In this document: positions 56,201 to 64,000 of the stretch, piece by piece
Numbering within the stretch: position 1 is the stretch's first letter
Layout: each line of letters starts with the position of its first letter
Assembly (NCBI GenBank): GCA_002083555.1
Contig: MSXN01000021.1
Coordinates: 39,728-103,727, forward strand
DNA: 64,000 nucleotides
Origin: Nitrospira sp. ST-bin5
Lineage (GTDB): Bacteria; Nitrospirota; Nitrospiria; Nitrospirales; Nitrospiraceae
Reading direction: 5' to 3'
The notes under the pieces: model-generated
Seen by the model: the letters and a program-made list of their open reading frames with translations, nothing else
Databases searched by the model: none
What the model was told of the DNA's origin: nothing
Position numbers and translations under genes: made by a program

Positions 56201-56947
56201 CTCGACCAGGCGGGCCGACAACACTCCGAGCTGAAGGAGATTGACCCGCCCCTCCTCGCGAAGAATTGAATCGCTGACGACATCACCGCCCCGCTTCACA
56301 ATCTGCCATTCGACGCGATACCCGCTCCCTAACTGCGCCTGCAGTCCGACGGCGACTTGAGCCACGGCATCTTCCAAGGCCCACACCGCAACCTGAGCAA
56401 CAAGCACTCCGTCGAACATTCCGTCATCGGTCCAGGCCGGCTCACTCAAAATCACGGCCAACGCGCCGTCTATCTGCGGTGACGGCGCAGCATCCTGAAC
56501 GGTGAAAGTCCGGTGATCACGAGCCGACCGATACCATGCCGAATCGACGACATCGCTTCCCACATAACGCCCGTCCGACGAACCTATGATTCTGCCAGTC
56601 CGGTCAACCTTGCCCACCCAGGCATAGACCGGATACGCCTCCTGCACCTGTCGGAAATACCGGTTCAAGATATGCGGATCGATACTCCGGCTGGCGGCAT
56701 TGCCTGGCATCAACCGTAAATCGCCATACCGCTCTCCAACCAGCACATCAAGCTTCTGCACCGCACTGACCGCGCCAAGCGCCAACAGCTCGCTGGTTCC
56801 GTCGAGCAGCCGCTCGCTCAAATAGCGGAGCGTGAGCCATCCCGCCATCAGCGCACTCACGACAAGTAGCATGATCAAGGCCAGTACAGGCCGGTACGGA
56901 CGATCAAACCGAGACAGGCGGCCGGACGTAAGTGGGGAAGCTTGCAT
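53291..56947 (-). CDS. Hybrid sensor histidine kinase with two receivers
   Basis: A 1218-residue inner-membrane protein. Order: transmembrane helix (about 20-43); periplasmic Cache-like sensor (44-310); second helix (about 315-338); GAF domain (about 355-510); PAS domain (about 520-640); a coiled segment with a duplicated ELAQAARELEARNVELA stretch; HisKA with His681 (VMSHEIRTPMNG); ATPase domain (N box ILVNLVGNAVKFTQ, G2 GGTGLGLAICKQL); receiver 1 with Asp971 (IIDRSLLDVDG); receiver 2 with Asp1119 (FMDCQMPEMDG). There is no HPt domain, so phosphate must pass to a separate protein. It starts eight bases after the MCP-like gene, so both are likely co-transcribed. Confidence 0.95.
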   Translation of the reverse strand: MQASPLTSGRLSRFDRPYRPVLALIMLLVVSALMAGWLTLRYLSERLLDGTSELLALGAVSAVQKLDVLVGERYGDLRLMPGNAASRSIDPHILNRYFRQVQEAYPVYAWVGKVDRTGRIIGSSDGRYVGSDVVDSAWYRSARDHRTFTVQDAAPSPQIDGALAVILSEPAWTDDGMFDGVLVAQVAVWALEDAVAQVAVGLQAQLGSGYRVEWQIVKRGGDVVSDSILREEGRVNLLQLGVLSARLVESIPSGYVQEYHPRRQREVITGYAQSRVGREAGGLEWAVLMRVDRSEALEPIRQVLLYLVIGGGLVLLPLVGLLLWSTHRLTDEWLLSVQRNKALMGLVEAARYLTSEDKTDTLLQSLIEIGVRLTGARYGAMGIFDESGDRLTRFLIHGMGAGDKAAIGALPTGGGLLGYLSKSELPLRVNDVPRHPASVGFPPGHPPMTSFLGISIRVQGRLFGRLYLTDKQDPAGVSRSFSDVDEQVISALAAQTGAVIHNNLLMQNLAMAENQYRLLLESTSEGICGFDREGVCIFANRAGSGLLGYATEALRGQRFGQLFVMPESTCAYITLQAGSCSSLKTFLRRKDGELVRIELTVSPMIDGEVVTGSVAVFQDITEQVRAEESLKQTSEELEARNVELAQAARELEARNVELAHARDLALDAARAKSEFLAVMSHEIRTPMNGIIGVTELLLDTPLTPDQRDFAVTAQRSGEHLLVMINDILDFSKMEAGKVVLEAIPFDLRTTVEEVLELLSGPAHDKQIELAGLISAEVPERVSGDACRFRQILVNLVGNAVKFTQQGEVLVQVSTIRHSISDVVLRIEVSDTGIGISAEARARLFQSFSQADSSTTRQYGGTGLGLAICKQLVALMDGDIGVDSEAGRGSRFWFTVRLNPSPPLPLSTIVADDLNGIRVCIIDDNATSRMVIHDYATSWGMQCSHVQNGAEAIEILGRAAAQGRPFQLAIIDRSLLDVDGLELARLIKADPRLASLPVVILTALGQRGDAKASEQIGVAAYLTKPVRRARLYQCLLEVIGRDRREPGAGSVHKAIITQHSLAEEEGRRRPRLLVADDNPVNQLVIVRLLENLGCRVDVVNNGREAVSATTRTAYDLVFMDCQMPEMDGFEATRAIRMIEAEAGLASAAVAEGKTATPFRLPIIALTANAMSDDRAACLAAGMDEHLAKPARLDSLRACLLRWAGHSAPFAASARPAASE

Positions 56948-56955
56948 GACAGCCG

Positions 56956-58092
56956 TTAGAAAAGGGTCACATTATTATCGGAGAGAGCGTTCGACGCCCG
57001 CAGTACCGCTCCACCGTGCTGTGCGCTTACGCCGTCGGTCACGCACCGTTCGCTCGCCATCGTATACGTAGCCTCAAGATCCGACAGACTCGGCAGGCCC
57101 CGGCAGGCGACGCTCCAGTCCCCATCCACTCTCAGCCGGACCAGCCCCTGCTCGATCTGCTGTAGCGGCTCAGCCACATGTTCCAGTTTCTGCCGGACAA
57201 TGTCCTGGAACTGCAACGACATCACGACCTGGGAAAGATCCTGAGCCAGATCTTTTGTCCGACCCACCGCCACCTGAACCCCGGCATCCAACTCAGCATT
57301 GGATCGACAGATCGCGGCCGTAAAATCATTGACCTTGGACTGGACGACACACGTCGTTGTGGCATAGGACGCCGAGAGGCCCGCGACCTCGGTCATCGAA
57401 GTCTGAGCGTGCCGCATGCCGGTATGGATTGCGGTCACCAGGGTCCGGATGGAACTCGATACTCCCGCTGACCGCTTAGCCAGCTTACCGACCTCGTCGG
57501 CGACTACGGCAAACCCTCTGCCTTGCTCTCCGGCATGGGCGGCCTCGATCGCCGCGTTCAGTGCCAGCATCGAGGACTGGTCCGCCATGAATTCGAGATC
57601 GCCCAGCATCGCGACAACCGATTTTGTCAGCACATTTACCTCGCCGACCGACCGAACGGCACGGGAAGACATCTCGGCCAGAATACCGACATCTTTCACG
57701 AACCTCGTGAGCATGATGTCCATCTCGCTCAGGATCAGTTGCACGGAACATCCGCCGTCTGCGGCAGACCCGCCGCCAGACACATCCAACGGTCCCTTCG
57801 TCAAATCGGTCGCTTTCCTGGCGATCTGCTGAAACCGTTCGCTGAGCTGCATAGTTGCCGATTCCGTGTCGGCAATGACGGAACCAATCTGCCTCACGAG
57901 GATTGGAAACAGTGGTAGGGCCTTGTCGGCAAATTGCTCCCAACCGGTAATCCGCACCCGGACGTCTGCGGTATCCGCCTCCCGCCGCGCGCCCCGATCG
58001 GTCAACCTCCGCACACCGACACGCCAGGTTAGGAGTGATGCCAGCGCGCCTGAGACGAGGGAGGCAATTACCGGAATCCACAGATCGGTCAT
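56956..58092 (-). CDS. MCP-like chemoreceptor/transducer, short, no HAMP
   Basis: A 378-residue protein with one N-terminal membrane helix (about 5-27). No ligand-binding domain or HAMP is present; the helical signalling domain follows directly. The hairpin tip shows LALNAAIEAAHAGEQGRGFAVVADEVGKLAKRS near residues 180-210, as in CheA/CheW-binding receptors. After this comes QFQDIVRQKLEHV near 300 and a C-terminal tail ending DNNVTLF. The extreme C-terminus is a conserved-looking acidic/aromatic peptide that may recruit an adaptation or CheY-binding partner; that is inference. Its start overlaps the stop of the preceding small gene (ATGA). No che genes are in the window. Confidence 0.88.
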   Translation of the reverse strand: MTDLWIPVIASLVSGALASLLTWRVGVRRLTDRGARREADTADVRVRITGWEQFADKALPLFPILVRQIGSVIADTESATMQLSERFQQIARKATDLTKGPLDVSGGGSAADGGCSVQLILSEMDIMLTRFVKDVGILAEMSSRAVRSVGEVNVLTKSVVAMLGDLEFMADQSSMLALNAAIEAAHAGEQGRGFAVVADEVGKLAKRSAGVSSSIRTLVTAIHTGMRHAQTSMTEVAGLSASYATTTCVVQSKVNDFTAAICRSNAELDAGVQVAVGRTKDLAQDLSQVVMSLQFQDIVRQKLEHVAEPLQQIEQGLVRLRVDGDWSVACRGLPSLSDLEATYTMASERCVTDGVSAQHGGAVLRASNALSDNNVTLF

Positions 58093-58529
58093 GACTTCTC
58101 CCCTGCTCTCTTCGAATGCACCTCGTCTGCGACGGATTCCTGCACTCCGGCAAGTGCCGCACTGGCGCGTTCCGCGCGAGAAGCCAGAAGACGTGCCTGT
58201 TCCGCCAGGTGCACCCAGGAATCCCCCCGCACAGCGCCTTCCCTCGCCGCCGTCGCGGCAAGGATAGCCAGCAGCCGTTGCGTTTCCGCTAACGTATCAA
58301 GCTCGCCTTGAATGATTCGCAGCGCTGGCTTCACCGAATCCGCTCTGCCGCCCGAACTCGGGCCGTCGAAACGCACACGCCGGGGAGAACCTGATACATC
58401 GACCGCAAACACCGCCGCCGCACAGCCCACCGGAGCTCTCACACAGAGAACTCCGCCCGGAAATACCCGGCTCTTCACCAATCCGTTCCAATGCTCAGCT
58501 GCCGCGGTCAACCACGCTCTCAACATCAC
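58089..58529 (-). CDS. Small protein of unknown function in signalling operon
   Basis: A 145-146-residue protein that I do not recognise. The first half (1-65) mixes hydrophobic and small residues with no clear signal peptide (FPGGVLCVRAPVGCAAAVFAVDV). The second half (65-146) is strongly helical and Ala/Glu/Arg rich (LRIIQGELDTLAETQRLLAILAATAAREG), suggesting a coiled coil. GGAGGG stands six bases before GTG 58529 and nine before ATG 58526. It is the first gene after the structured leader and terminator, and is translationally coupled with the MCP-like gene, so it may be a dedicated partner of that receptor. Confidence 0.6.
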   Translation of the reverse strand: MMLRAWLTAAAEHWNGLVKSRVFPGGVLCVRAPVGCAAAVFAVDVSGSPRRVRFDGPSSGGRADSVKPALRIIQGELDTLAETQRLLAILAATAAREGAVRGDSWVHLAEQARLLASRAERASAALAGVQESVADEVHSKRAGEKS

Positions 58530-58596
58530 AGCGGTCCCTCCACAATGCCGTTTCTACCGCTCGGCCGACCGTCGGTCCCGGTCAGACATCCAAGGC

Positions 58597-58645
58597 AAAA
58601 AAAAAGGCACAACCCCGTCTCTTTCATCGAGACGTCGGTTGCACC
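58597..58645 (-). terminator. Strong rho-independent terminator
   Basis: Minus strand: GGTGCAACC (58645-58637) pairs with GGTTGTGCC (58614-58606), and inside it GTCTC (58633-58629) pairs with GAGAC (58621-58617), around a seven-base loop. A run of nine T (58605-58597) follows at once. It separates the upstream kinase/regulator genes from the downstream unknown-MCP-hybrid kinase genes, and may be conditional. Confidence 0.85.
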
Positions 58646-58735
58646 TTCAACTTGCAGGGCGTACCCCCTGCCCGCTCAGGCGAGCCGGCCCATTGGCCCG
58701 GCTCTCATGTCGATGCCTGCTTTATCGGTGACGGG
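58646..58735 (-). other. Structured intergenic RNA segment, possible leader or attenuator
   Basis: Between the LuxR-type regulator stop and the terminator, minus strand RNA can form three further stems: CGAT/ATCG (58727-58724 with 58714-58711), GAGCCGG/CCGGCTC (58704-58698 with 58688-58682) and GCAGGG/CCCTGC (58671-58666 with 58659-58654). With the terminator, nearly the whole 139 bases are paired. No known riboswitch consensus could be assigned with confidence. Confidence 0.4.
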
Positions 58736-59467
58736 TCAGCAAACTTGAGCAGGACTCTTCGCACCAGGCCTGAACTGCGGACGAGCAGATCCGGAGGGCA
58801 CCGTCCGACAGAATTTCGCAGTGGCTTCCGCCCGATTGGCCACTCCGAGCTTTTCGTAGACGTGGCTCAAATAGCTCTTGACGGTCTTGTCGCTCAACTC
58901 CATCGTCACGGCAATTTCCTTGTTGGTCTTTCCTTCCGCCACGAGCGCCATCACGCCGCGCTCCTGCGAGGACAGCGACTCCTTCGTGGACAAACCGGAA
59001 CGCAAGCGAGCGCGCAAAATCTCCAACACAGAATGGCATGTTTCCGACCCCAAATAAGGCTTTCCTGAGACGACGACTTTGATTGCGTGAAAGAGTTCCT
59101 CGACACTCGTCGTCTTGTAGAGATACCCGTCCGCGCCGCCCATTACCGCGGATAACAAACTCTCTTCATCGAGGACTGCCGTCAGCAACAATACTTTTGT
59201 GCCTGGGGCGCAGGTCCGAATCTCCCGGCTCAATTCGATTCCGCTTCGATCCGGAAGGTTCAGATCAACGACCGCCACGTCCGGCTGCGCGACCGCAATC
59301 GCCGCAAGCGCCTCGTTGGCAGTCCCCGCTTCATCCACAAGACCAATATCACCGTTGCGTTCGAGCAACACACGAAATGCGGCCCGTACAACCTCATGAT
59401 CCTCCACCAGCAAAATTCTGATGGGTGAGCGACCGTCTGCTCCCATGCCCGTCCGTCGGTCTTTCAT
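58736..59467 (-). CDS. NarL/FixJ-type response regulator with LuxR helix-turn-helix
   Basis: A 243-residue DNA-binding regulator. The receiver (about 15-135) has Glu22/Asp23 and phosphoacceptor Asp68 (VVDLNLPDRSG), with LLTAVLDEESL and the conserved lysine in YLYKTTSVEEL. The LuxR-type HTH (about 160-220) has LSSQERGVMALVAEGKTNKEIAVTMELSDKTVKSYLSHVYEKLGV. A short unusual tail rich in Pro, Ser and Arg follows. It starts 15 bases after the upstream response regulator, in one operon with it and the large kinase. Confidence 0.93.
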   Translation of the reverse strand: MKDRRTGMGADGRSPIRILLVEDHEVVRAAFRVLLERNGDIGLVDEAGTANEALAAIAVAQPDVAVVDLNLPDRSGIELSREIRTCAPGTKVLLLTAVLDEESLLSAVMGGADGYLYKTTSVEELFHAIKVVVSGKPYLGSETCHSVLEILRARLRSGLSTKESLSSQERGVMALVAEGKTNKEIAVTMELSDKTVKSYLSHVYEKLGVANRAEATAKFCRTVPSGSARPQFRPGAKSPAQVC

Positions 59468-59482
59468 CGTTCCTCCTTGGAT

Positions 59483-60271
59483 TCACAGTGAATCGATCCT
59501 CCGGCCAGGCGTCCCAAGAACCGCCTCAAGGCGGAGGCGCAGGGCCGCCAGCTCCTTCGACTTGAACGCCTGCTTCGTACGTTCAATCACCTCCAGCGCG
59601 TCACGAATCGCCTCTTCATACGCACTGCCCCGAGAGCACCGGATAAGGCGGCAGGCATCAAGCCGGTCTTGTGCGGCGCTGTCGGAGGAGCCCGATCGCA
59701 CGGCATTCAGCAATTGTCCGGCCAATGTCGACAAGTATCCGATTCCAGCCAACGCGGTTCCGAGGCCCTGCTCCGCCGTACACGTCGACCCCGTCATGCT
59801 GCCGTCGGCTCGCCCCGCCGCCACCGCCGCCTCAATCGCCTGAAAGGTCTCCGCGAGGGCGCTGGACTGAGCGGCGGCGGCCTGCAGCGACCGGCGAATC
59901 CGCCCCTTGGCAACCGCGCACGCAACAGTCCTTTTCAGATGGTCAAAATCCACCGGCTTGATCAGGTAGTCGACCGTTGCCAAGCGGATGGCCTCGACTG
60001 CGGTCGGGAGCGATGGATACCCCGTCACGATGACGACAGGAAGGTCGGGCATACGGACATGGACCGTGCGAAGAAAATCTAATTCGGAATTGCCGGGCAT
60101 GCGAATGTCCGCCAGCAGCAGATCATACTGATCCGGCAGCAACCGCAAGGCCTGATCGGAATCGCTGGCACAGTCGCAGCGATACCCCTCTCGCTGAAGT
60201 AACGCCGCCGTGGAAAGCCGGAATGTCTCTTCATCATCCGCAATAAGAATGTGACCCATCGCGCCTGTCAT
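59483..60271 (-). CDS. Response regulator with unassigned helical output domain
   Basis: A 262-residue protein. The receiver (about 5-125) has Asp12/Asp13 and phosphoacceptor Asp55 (LLADIRMPGNSE), TGYPS and the lysine in YLIKPVDFDH. The remaining 130 residues are helical and Ala-rich without a recognisable DNA-binding or enzymatic signature, ending with a charged helix (IERTKQAFKSKELAALRLRLEAVL). Its ATG at 60271 overlaps the stop of the large kinase gene (ATGA), so the two are translationally coupled and very likely cognate. A longer reading frame extends upstream inside the kinase gene and is rejected. Confidence 0.85.
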   Translation of the reverse strand: MTGAMGHILIADDEETFRLSTAALLQREGYRCDCASDSDQALRLLPDQYDLLLADIRMPGNSELDFLRTVHVRMPDLPVVIVTGYPSLPTAVEAIRLATVDYLIKPVDFDHLKRTVACAVAKGRIRRSLQAAAAQSSALAETFQAIEAAVAAGRADGSMTGSTCTAEQGLGTALAGIGYLSTLAGQLLNAVRSGSSDSAAQDRLDACRLIRCSRGSAYEEAIRDALEVIERTKQAFKSKELAALRLRLEAVLGTPGRRIDSL

Positions 60272-63200
60272 GTACAACCTCCATTGGCTATCGTGTCGTA
60301 TTCTCCTGCCGGAAGCGGCAGGAATACGGTGAAAGTCGTCCCCAGCCCCACTTCCGTCCTCACCTCGATCCACCCCCCCATCGCCTGTACCAGGCTATGG
60401 CAGACGGACAATCCAAGGCCCATTCCGGGCAATCCGTCACTTTTCTTCTGACTATAGAATGGCTCAAAAATGTGGGGAAGAACTTCGGGGGCTATTCCCG
60501 GCCCCTGGTCCGCGACCTTGACACAGACCATCCCGTTCTCCCGAGTCACCTCCAGGCTGATCGATCCATGCTCAGGCGAAACATCGATCGCATTCTGGAT
60601 CAGATTCAACAGCACCTGCAAAAGATCCCGTGGAACCAGATGGGGTTTCTGCGTTGCCGCCAATGCGTCCCCGTTCAGCAACAGGCGCCGTTGTCCCAAC
60701 TGCGCCTCCACCACATCGGATAAGTCTTCCAACAGCATATGCAATGCAATCCGGTCCTGCGGTCCCGACTCTGTTCGATAGAGCTCATACATCTGCCTGA
60801 CAATCCTCACCACCCGCTCGATTTCCCGCTCAACCATGCCGACGAATCGGTAGTGGGGAAAGTCCTGGGGAATTCCATCCTTTAATATAAGAAACGCGTT
60901 CTTGATCCCGGCAATCGGATTATTGATCTCATGCGCCACACCGGCCGCCAGCTGCCCGATTGCAGCCAGCTTCTCGATCTGGGCCCGCTGACTTTCCAGC
61001 TCTTTCACTCGCGTCGTCCGCTGTTCCACCAACGCTTCGAGGTCTTCTGTGTGACGCCTGATCTGCTCTTCCATCTGCCGACGCTGAATGCCCGCGCCGA
61101 ATGTGCTGGCGGCGATTTGAAGCGCGTCGACTTCGACAGCCGGCCAGTCCCGCTCCGCTCCGAGGAGCCCGAGGACAATAAATCCCCACCATTCCTCACC
61201 GACAAAGATCGGCACTAACGCGGCCGCCCGTTGCCCCCGGATGCCCATGATGACCTGCTCAGCCTCCGGCCACTCATGAACTATTCCAGAGATCGAGGCT
61301 CCGGAAGAAAGCACCGTGATCCACCGCTGCAGTCCTTGCCCTCGATACGAGAGACCCTGCAACCGCCCGTCGTCCCGCCGGGATGGAATCCCCGGCGCAA
61401 CCCACTCAGCCACTAAACTCGTGCTGAGATCTCCACGCGAATCGCTTCCGTTCTGAAACACGCAGACATGATCGACCGACGCGGCGTCGCCAAGCCGATG
61501 GAGAACTTCGATGAGCCGCTCGGACGACCAGGAACTTAAGAGGAACCGCTTGGCGGCGAAACTGACGGCTTCCAAAATACGGTCCCGCCGAAGCAACGTG
61601 TGCTGAGCGCTAATCCGCTCTTCTATCTCCACCAGTAGTTGCCTGTTGACCGTCAACAATTCGTCCGTACGGCGTTTCACCCGCGCTTCCAGATCCGCCT
61701 GCAGTCGAAGCAGAGCCTCTTCAGCCTGCTTGCGTTCAGTAATATCCTGCACAGTGCCGATCGTCCGGACCGGCTGCCCGTCATGATCGTAGAAGGTCTC
61801 CCCCCGTTCATGCACAAATTTCACCCGCCCGTCCGCCATCAACAAACGATGCACGATCTCATAGGGGTACCGCACCCGGACAGATTCTCGGTAATGATCA
61901 TCGACCACGGCCCGGTCGTCAGGATGCACCAGCGCAAGGAACGCGTCGTATGAAGCCGGAAACTGTGCCGGATCGATCTCAAAGATGCGGTAGATTTCCG
62001 GGCTCCAGTCCAGCTCATTGGTCAGCAGATCCAGCTCCCAGCTGCCGATGTGCGCAATGCGTTGCGCCTCCGCCAAGCCGGCCTTGCTCTTCCGCAACGC
62101 AACTTCTATCCAGGCCCGTCGAGCCATCTCTGCATGCAGACTATCATTCGCCTCCCGCAGTTCCAGCGTCCTGACTTCGACCCGCTGCTCGAGTTCCTCC
62201 ATGAGACTCTGCAATGCCGCTTCCGCCCGTTTTCGCTCGGTAATGTCGATGAAGGAAGAGACCACTCCATAAGGCTCCTTCTCCCCTTCACGAAAGAGCG
62301 GCTTCGTGTTGACCGCAATCCAAATGATGACGCCGTTGCCTCGCGGGAGTCCCATGACGACATGTTCACAAGGATTCCCCGATCGCAGCGTCTCCATCGG
62401 GGGATGGCACGGCCCAGGAAATTCGGTCCCGTCCTCGCGCAGAGCCTTCCATCGGGGATCGAGGGAGTTTCGTCCGATCAACTGTTCTGCAGGAAAGTTG
62501 AGAATCCGCTCTGCGCTCGGATTGCAGGCTAAAATCGTCCCGTCTTCGTCCTGAACCACCACTCCCTCGGCCAAGACTGCGACGACGGACCGGAACTGCT
62601 CCTCGCTCCGTTTGAGCGCGGCTTCCGCCTTCCGGCGGGCTGAAATGTCCTGAATAAGCGCGTAAAAACCCAGGACGCTTCCGTCCGTTGCACGATGAGG
62701 CAGATAGGACGCCTGCACGGTCCGGAGCCCGCCGGAGGCATAGGGGATCTCCGCCTCAAACTCAACAGGCTCGCCGATGAGCGCCTGCTCAATGCGATCT
62801 TTCAGATGGTCATACGCTGCGTCTCCGATCACCTCCCAGACGTACCGCCCGGAGACTGCCTCGAGTTCAAGCCCAAACCAGCGCCGGTAGCCTTCGTTGA
62901 CCGACTGGTACCGTTGTTCATGATCGACATAGCTGACCAGAACGGGTAATGCGTCCAGCATCAGACGAGTCTGTCGGGCACTCTCCTGATACCGGAGCTG
63001 GCTCTTCCGAAGAACGTCTTGCGCATGCCTGCCCGAGAGGTACAGATGGCACTGTTCAGCCAACGTCCGCAGGAGGGTGCGTTCCTCCTCCAGAAAATGT
63101 ATCTCCGTGCGATCGTCCGGCAGACCATGATAGACGACCGTGATCTCCCCCCGCTTTCCATCACCCTGTCCGATATCAGCGGTCAGGCTCCAGGAACTCT

Positions 63201-64000
63201 CGGCGAAATGCTCGGAGACATACCCCACACCGTCGACGGTGATTCGGGCCGCGCACAAATCCGGATACTCCCACGCAGACGGGATCAGAAACGCAATGTC
63301 TCGCATCACGTCTTCAACGGGGCGGCCCAGATCCTGCACCAACCGAGCGACCTGATGGAGAAGCGTGAGCTCTTTCACTCGTTCACCAAGATCGTGAATC
63401 AGCCGTTCCCGGTCCAGCTTGGTCTTCACACGATCGATCAATGTTGCAATCTGAGCAGCTAGATTACCCATCCACTGAACAACATCCGACGAAACCTCCC
63501 TCCGGTTCGGACTGGCGAGGCTGAGCACACCCAAAGTCGATCCCGCTGCAATCAACGGTATGCAGAGGAATGTCTCGACCCCGAGCCGGCGCAATTCGGT
63601 ATGTCTATATTCATCCCGGTCGAAGGCACGTGTCTCCAACAAGGGCGTGCCGGTCCTAGCGACCAATCCCGACAGTGTGTCGTCAGCCGACACCTCGAAA
63701 GAGTCCTCGCCACCCAAGGACGGCATACCGACTGCCCCTGCGAAAATCATCCGCTGGCGCTCCGCATCGTAGAGTTCGATGGCAGCGATCTCAAACCCGG
63801 TCGCCCGACTCACCGAGTCAGCAATCATCCGGCATGCCGTTTCAAATGTAGGGGCCTTCTGCGCAATGTCCGACACTTCATACACAGTGGCCAGCATCGC
63901 ATTGCGCTCGCTTAAGGCAGCCTCGATCCGCTTCCGTTCCGTGACGTCGAGAATAATCCCGTTCAGCAATCCGGGGGTGGCGCCGGCTTCGATCGCTTGC
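60268..64000 (-). CDS. Multi-PAS/GAF sensor histidine kinase, 5' end beyond window
   Basis: At least 1243 residues are visible; the frame stays open to the right edge, where it reads as the end of a PAS domain (NGIILDVTERKR), so the N-terminus is missing. Order: PAS end, GAF (about 63900-63450), a second GAF-like region, PAS (from about 62970), PAS with VVQDEDGTILACNPSAERIL, a third PAS with HIGSWELDLLTNELDWSPEIYRIF and HPDDRAVV, another GAF region (61560-61060), HisKA with His at 60933-60931 (GVAHEINNPIAG) and an ATPase domain (NLIQNAIDVS, DQGPGIAP, GMGLGLSVCHSLV). No membrane segment is seen. It is translationally coupled to the following response regulator. Confidence 0.93.
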   Translation of the reverse strand, partial: QAIEAGATPGLLNGIILDVTERKRIEAALSERNAMLATVYEVSDIAQKAPTFETACRMIADSVSRATGFEIAAIELYDAERQRMIFAGAVGMPSLGGEDSFEVSADDTLSGLVARTGTPLLETRAFDRDEYRHTELRRLGVETFLCIPLIAAGSTLGVLSLASPNRREVSSDVVQWMGNLAAQIATLIDRVKTKLDRERLIHDLGERVKELTLLHQVARLVQDLGRPVEDVMRDIAFLIPSAWEYPDLCAARITVDGVGYVSEHFAESSWSLTADIGQGDGKRGEITVVYHGLPDDRTEIHFLEEERTLLRTLAEQCHLYLSGRHAQDVLRKSQLRYQESARQTRLMLDALPVLVSYVDHEQRYQSVNEGYRRWFGLELEAVSGRYVWEVIGDAAYDHLKDRIEQALIGEPVEFEAEIPYASGGLRTVQASYLPHRATDGSVLGFYALIQDISARRKAEAALKRSEEQFRSVVAVLAEGVVVQDEDGTILACNPSAERILNFPAEQLIGRNSLDPRWKALREDGTEFPGPCHPPMETLRSGNPCEHVVMGLPRGNGVIIWIAVNTKPLFREGEKEPYGVVSSFIDITERKRAEAALQSLMEELEQRVEVRTLELREANDSLHAEMARRAWIEVALRKSKAGLAEAQRIAHIGSWELDLLTNELDWSPEIYRIFEIDPAQFPASYDAFLALVHPDDRAVVDDHYRESVRVRYPYEIVHRLLMADGRVKFVHERGETFYDHDGQPVRTIGTVQDITERKQAEEALLRLQADLEARVKRRTDELLTVNRQLLVEIEERISAQHTLLRRDRILEAVSFAAKRFLLSSWSSERLIEVLHRLGDAASVDHVCVFQNGSDSRGDLSTSLVAEWVAPGIPSRRDDGRLQGLSYRGQGLQRWITVLSSGASISGIVHEWPEAEQVIMGIRGQRAAALVPIFVGEEWWGFIVLGLLGAERDWPAVEVDALQIAASTFGAGIQRRQMEEQIRRHTEDLEALVEQRTTRVKELESQRAQIEKLAAIGQLAAGVAHEINNPIAGIKNAFLILKDGIPQDFPHYRFVGMVEREIERVVRIVRQMYELYRTESGPQDRIALHMLLEDLSDVVEAQLGQRRLLLNGDALAATQKPHLVPRDLLQVLLNLIQNAIDVSPEHGSISLEVTRENGMVCVKVADQGPGIAPEVLPHIFEPFYSQKKSDGLPGMGLGLSVCHSLVQAMGGWIEVRTEVGLGTTFTVFLPLPAGEYDTIANGGCT

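Noticed and set aside
58630..58650. Short match (GTGCAACCGAC) to the 3' part of c-di-GMP-II riboswitches as I remember it
   Set aside because: The other conserved parts of that riboswitch are not seen upstream, and these bases are explained by pairing in the terminator stem.
60272..60373. Longer N-terminus for the response regulator
   Set aside because: It lies within the kinase coding sequence; the ATGA overlap at 60268-60271 is the natural start.

Overview
The window looks like chromosome of a GC-rich Gram-negative bacterium, most likely a Nitrospira-like member of the Nitrospirota. The evidence is gene content and order: large gltBD, hisZ beside dnaB, serA with a class V aminotransferase, a Myxococcus/Geobacter-style pilus block, PagL-like lipid A deacylase and abundant two-component systems. 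The genus is inference; no marker such as 16S rRNA or nxr is present. No transposase, integrase, phage gene, CRISPR array or rRNA was seen. One tRNA (Glu, anticodon TTC) is present.

Layout. 0-6 kb: gltB and gltD (glutamate synthase), gltD running off the left edge. 6-10 kb: a polyprenyl diphosphate synthase (ispB), a DUF1015 protein and an orphan sigma54 activator. 10-12.6 kb, minus strand: a vanZ-like gene, amgK and murU. AmgK and MurU form the cell-wall sugar recycling shortcut. Between vanZ and amgK lies a 98-bp tandem duplication in which each copy carries a near-consensus sigma70 promoter; the one next to amgK sits so close to the ATG that the mRNA should be leaderless. 12.6-16 kb: a GH57 glycosidase and galT. 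16-21 kb: a PAS histidine kinase with a receiver/ATPase partner, a CCA-adding-type enzyme, and a ThiS-like sulfur carrier overlapping ttuA (tRNA thiolation).

21-26 kb: an accessory-looking run of envelope genes (PagL-like deacylase, glycosyltransferase, PhyH-type dioxygenase, SGNH hydrolase, DUF1080 protein). 26-31 kb: a J-domain protein with a half-size zinc finger, MarC, a His-rich Spy-like protein, a PepSY protein and ilvD. 31-38 kb, minus strand: a YD-repeat exported protein, a trypsin-like protease, a DegT aminotransferase and a pilus block in the order pilA, pilG-like, pilH-like, pilI-like. 38-45.4 kb, minus strand: a TPR lipoprotein candidate, dnaB, hisZ, serA and a class V aminotransferase. 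45.6-51.5 kb: a LysM lytic transglycosylase, a YfgM-like TPR protein, a BioF-like enzyme, pilT and pilU. 51.5-53.2 kb: a membrane cytochrome c, an FGE-fold protein and tRNA-Glu.

53.3-64 kb is a minus-strand signalling island: a multi-PAS/GAF kinase (open at the right edge), two response regulators, a structured intergenic RNA ending in a strong terminator, an unknown small protein, an MCP-like transducer and a hybrid kinase with two receivers. Overlapping stops and starts suggest two transcription units split by that terminator.

The best leads are the duplicated leaderless amgK promoter, recurrence of the same short-leader architecture at ispB, thiS and the TPR gene, the ThiS-like carrier with a tail beyond its GlyGly, heptamer repeat tracts between genes, and the structured leader near 58.6 kb.
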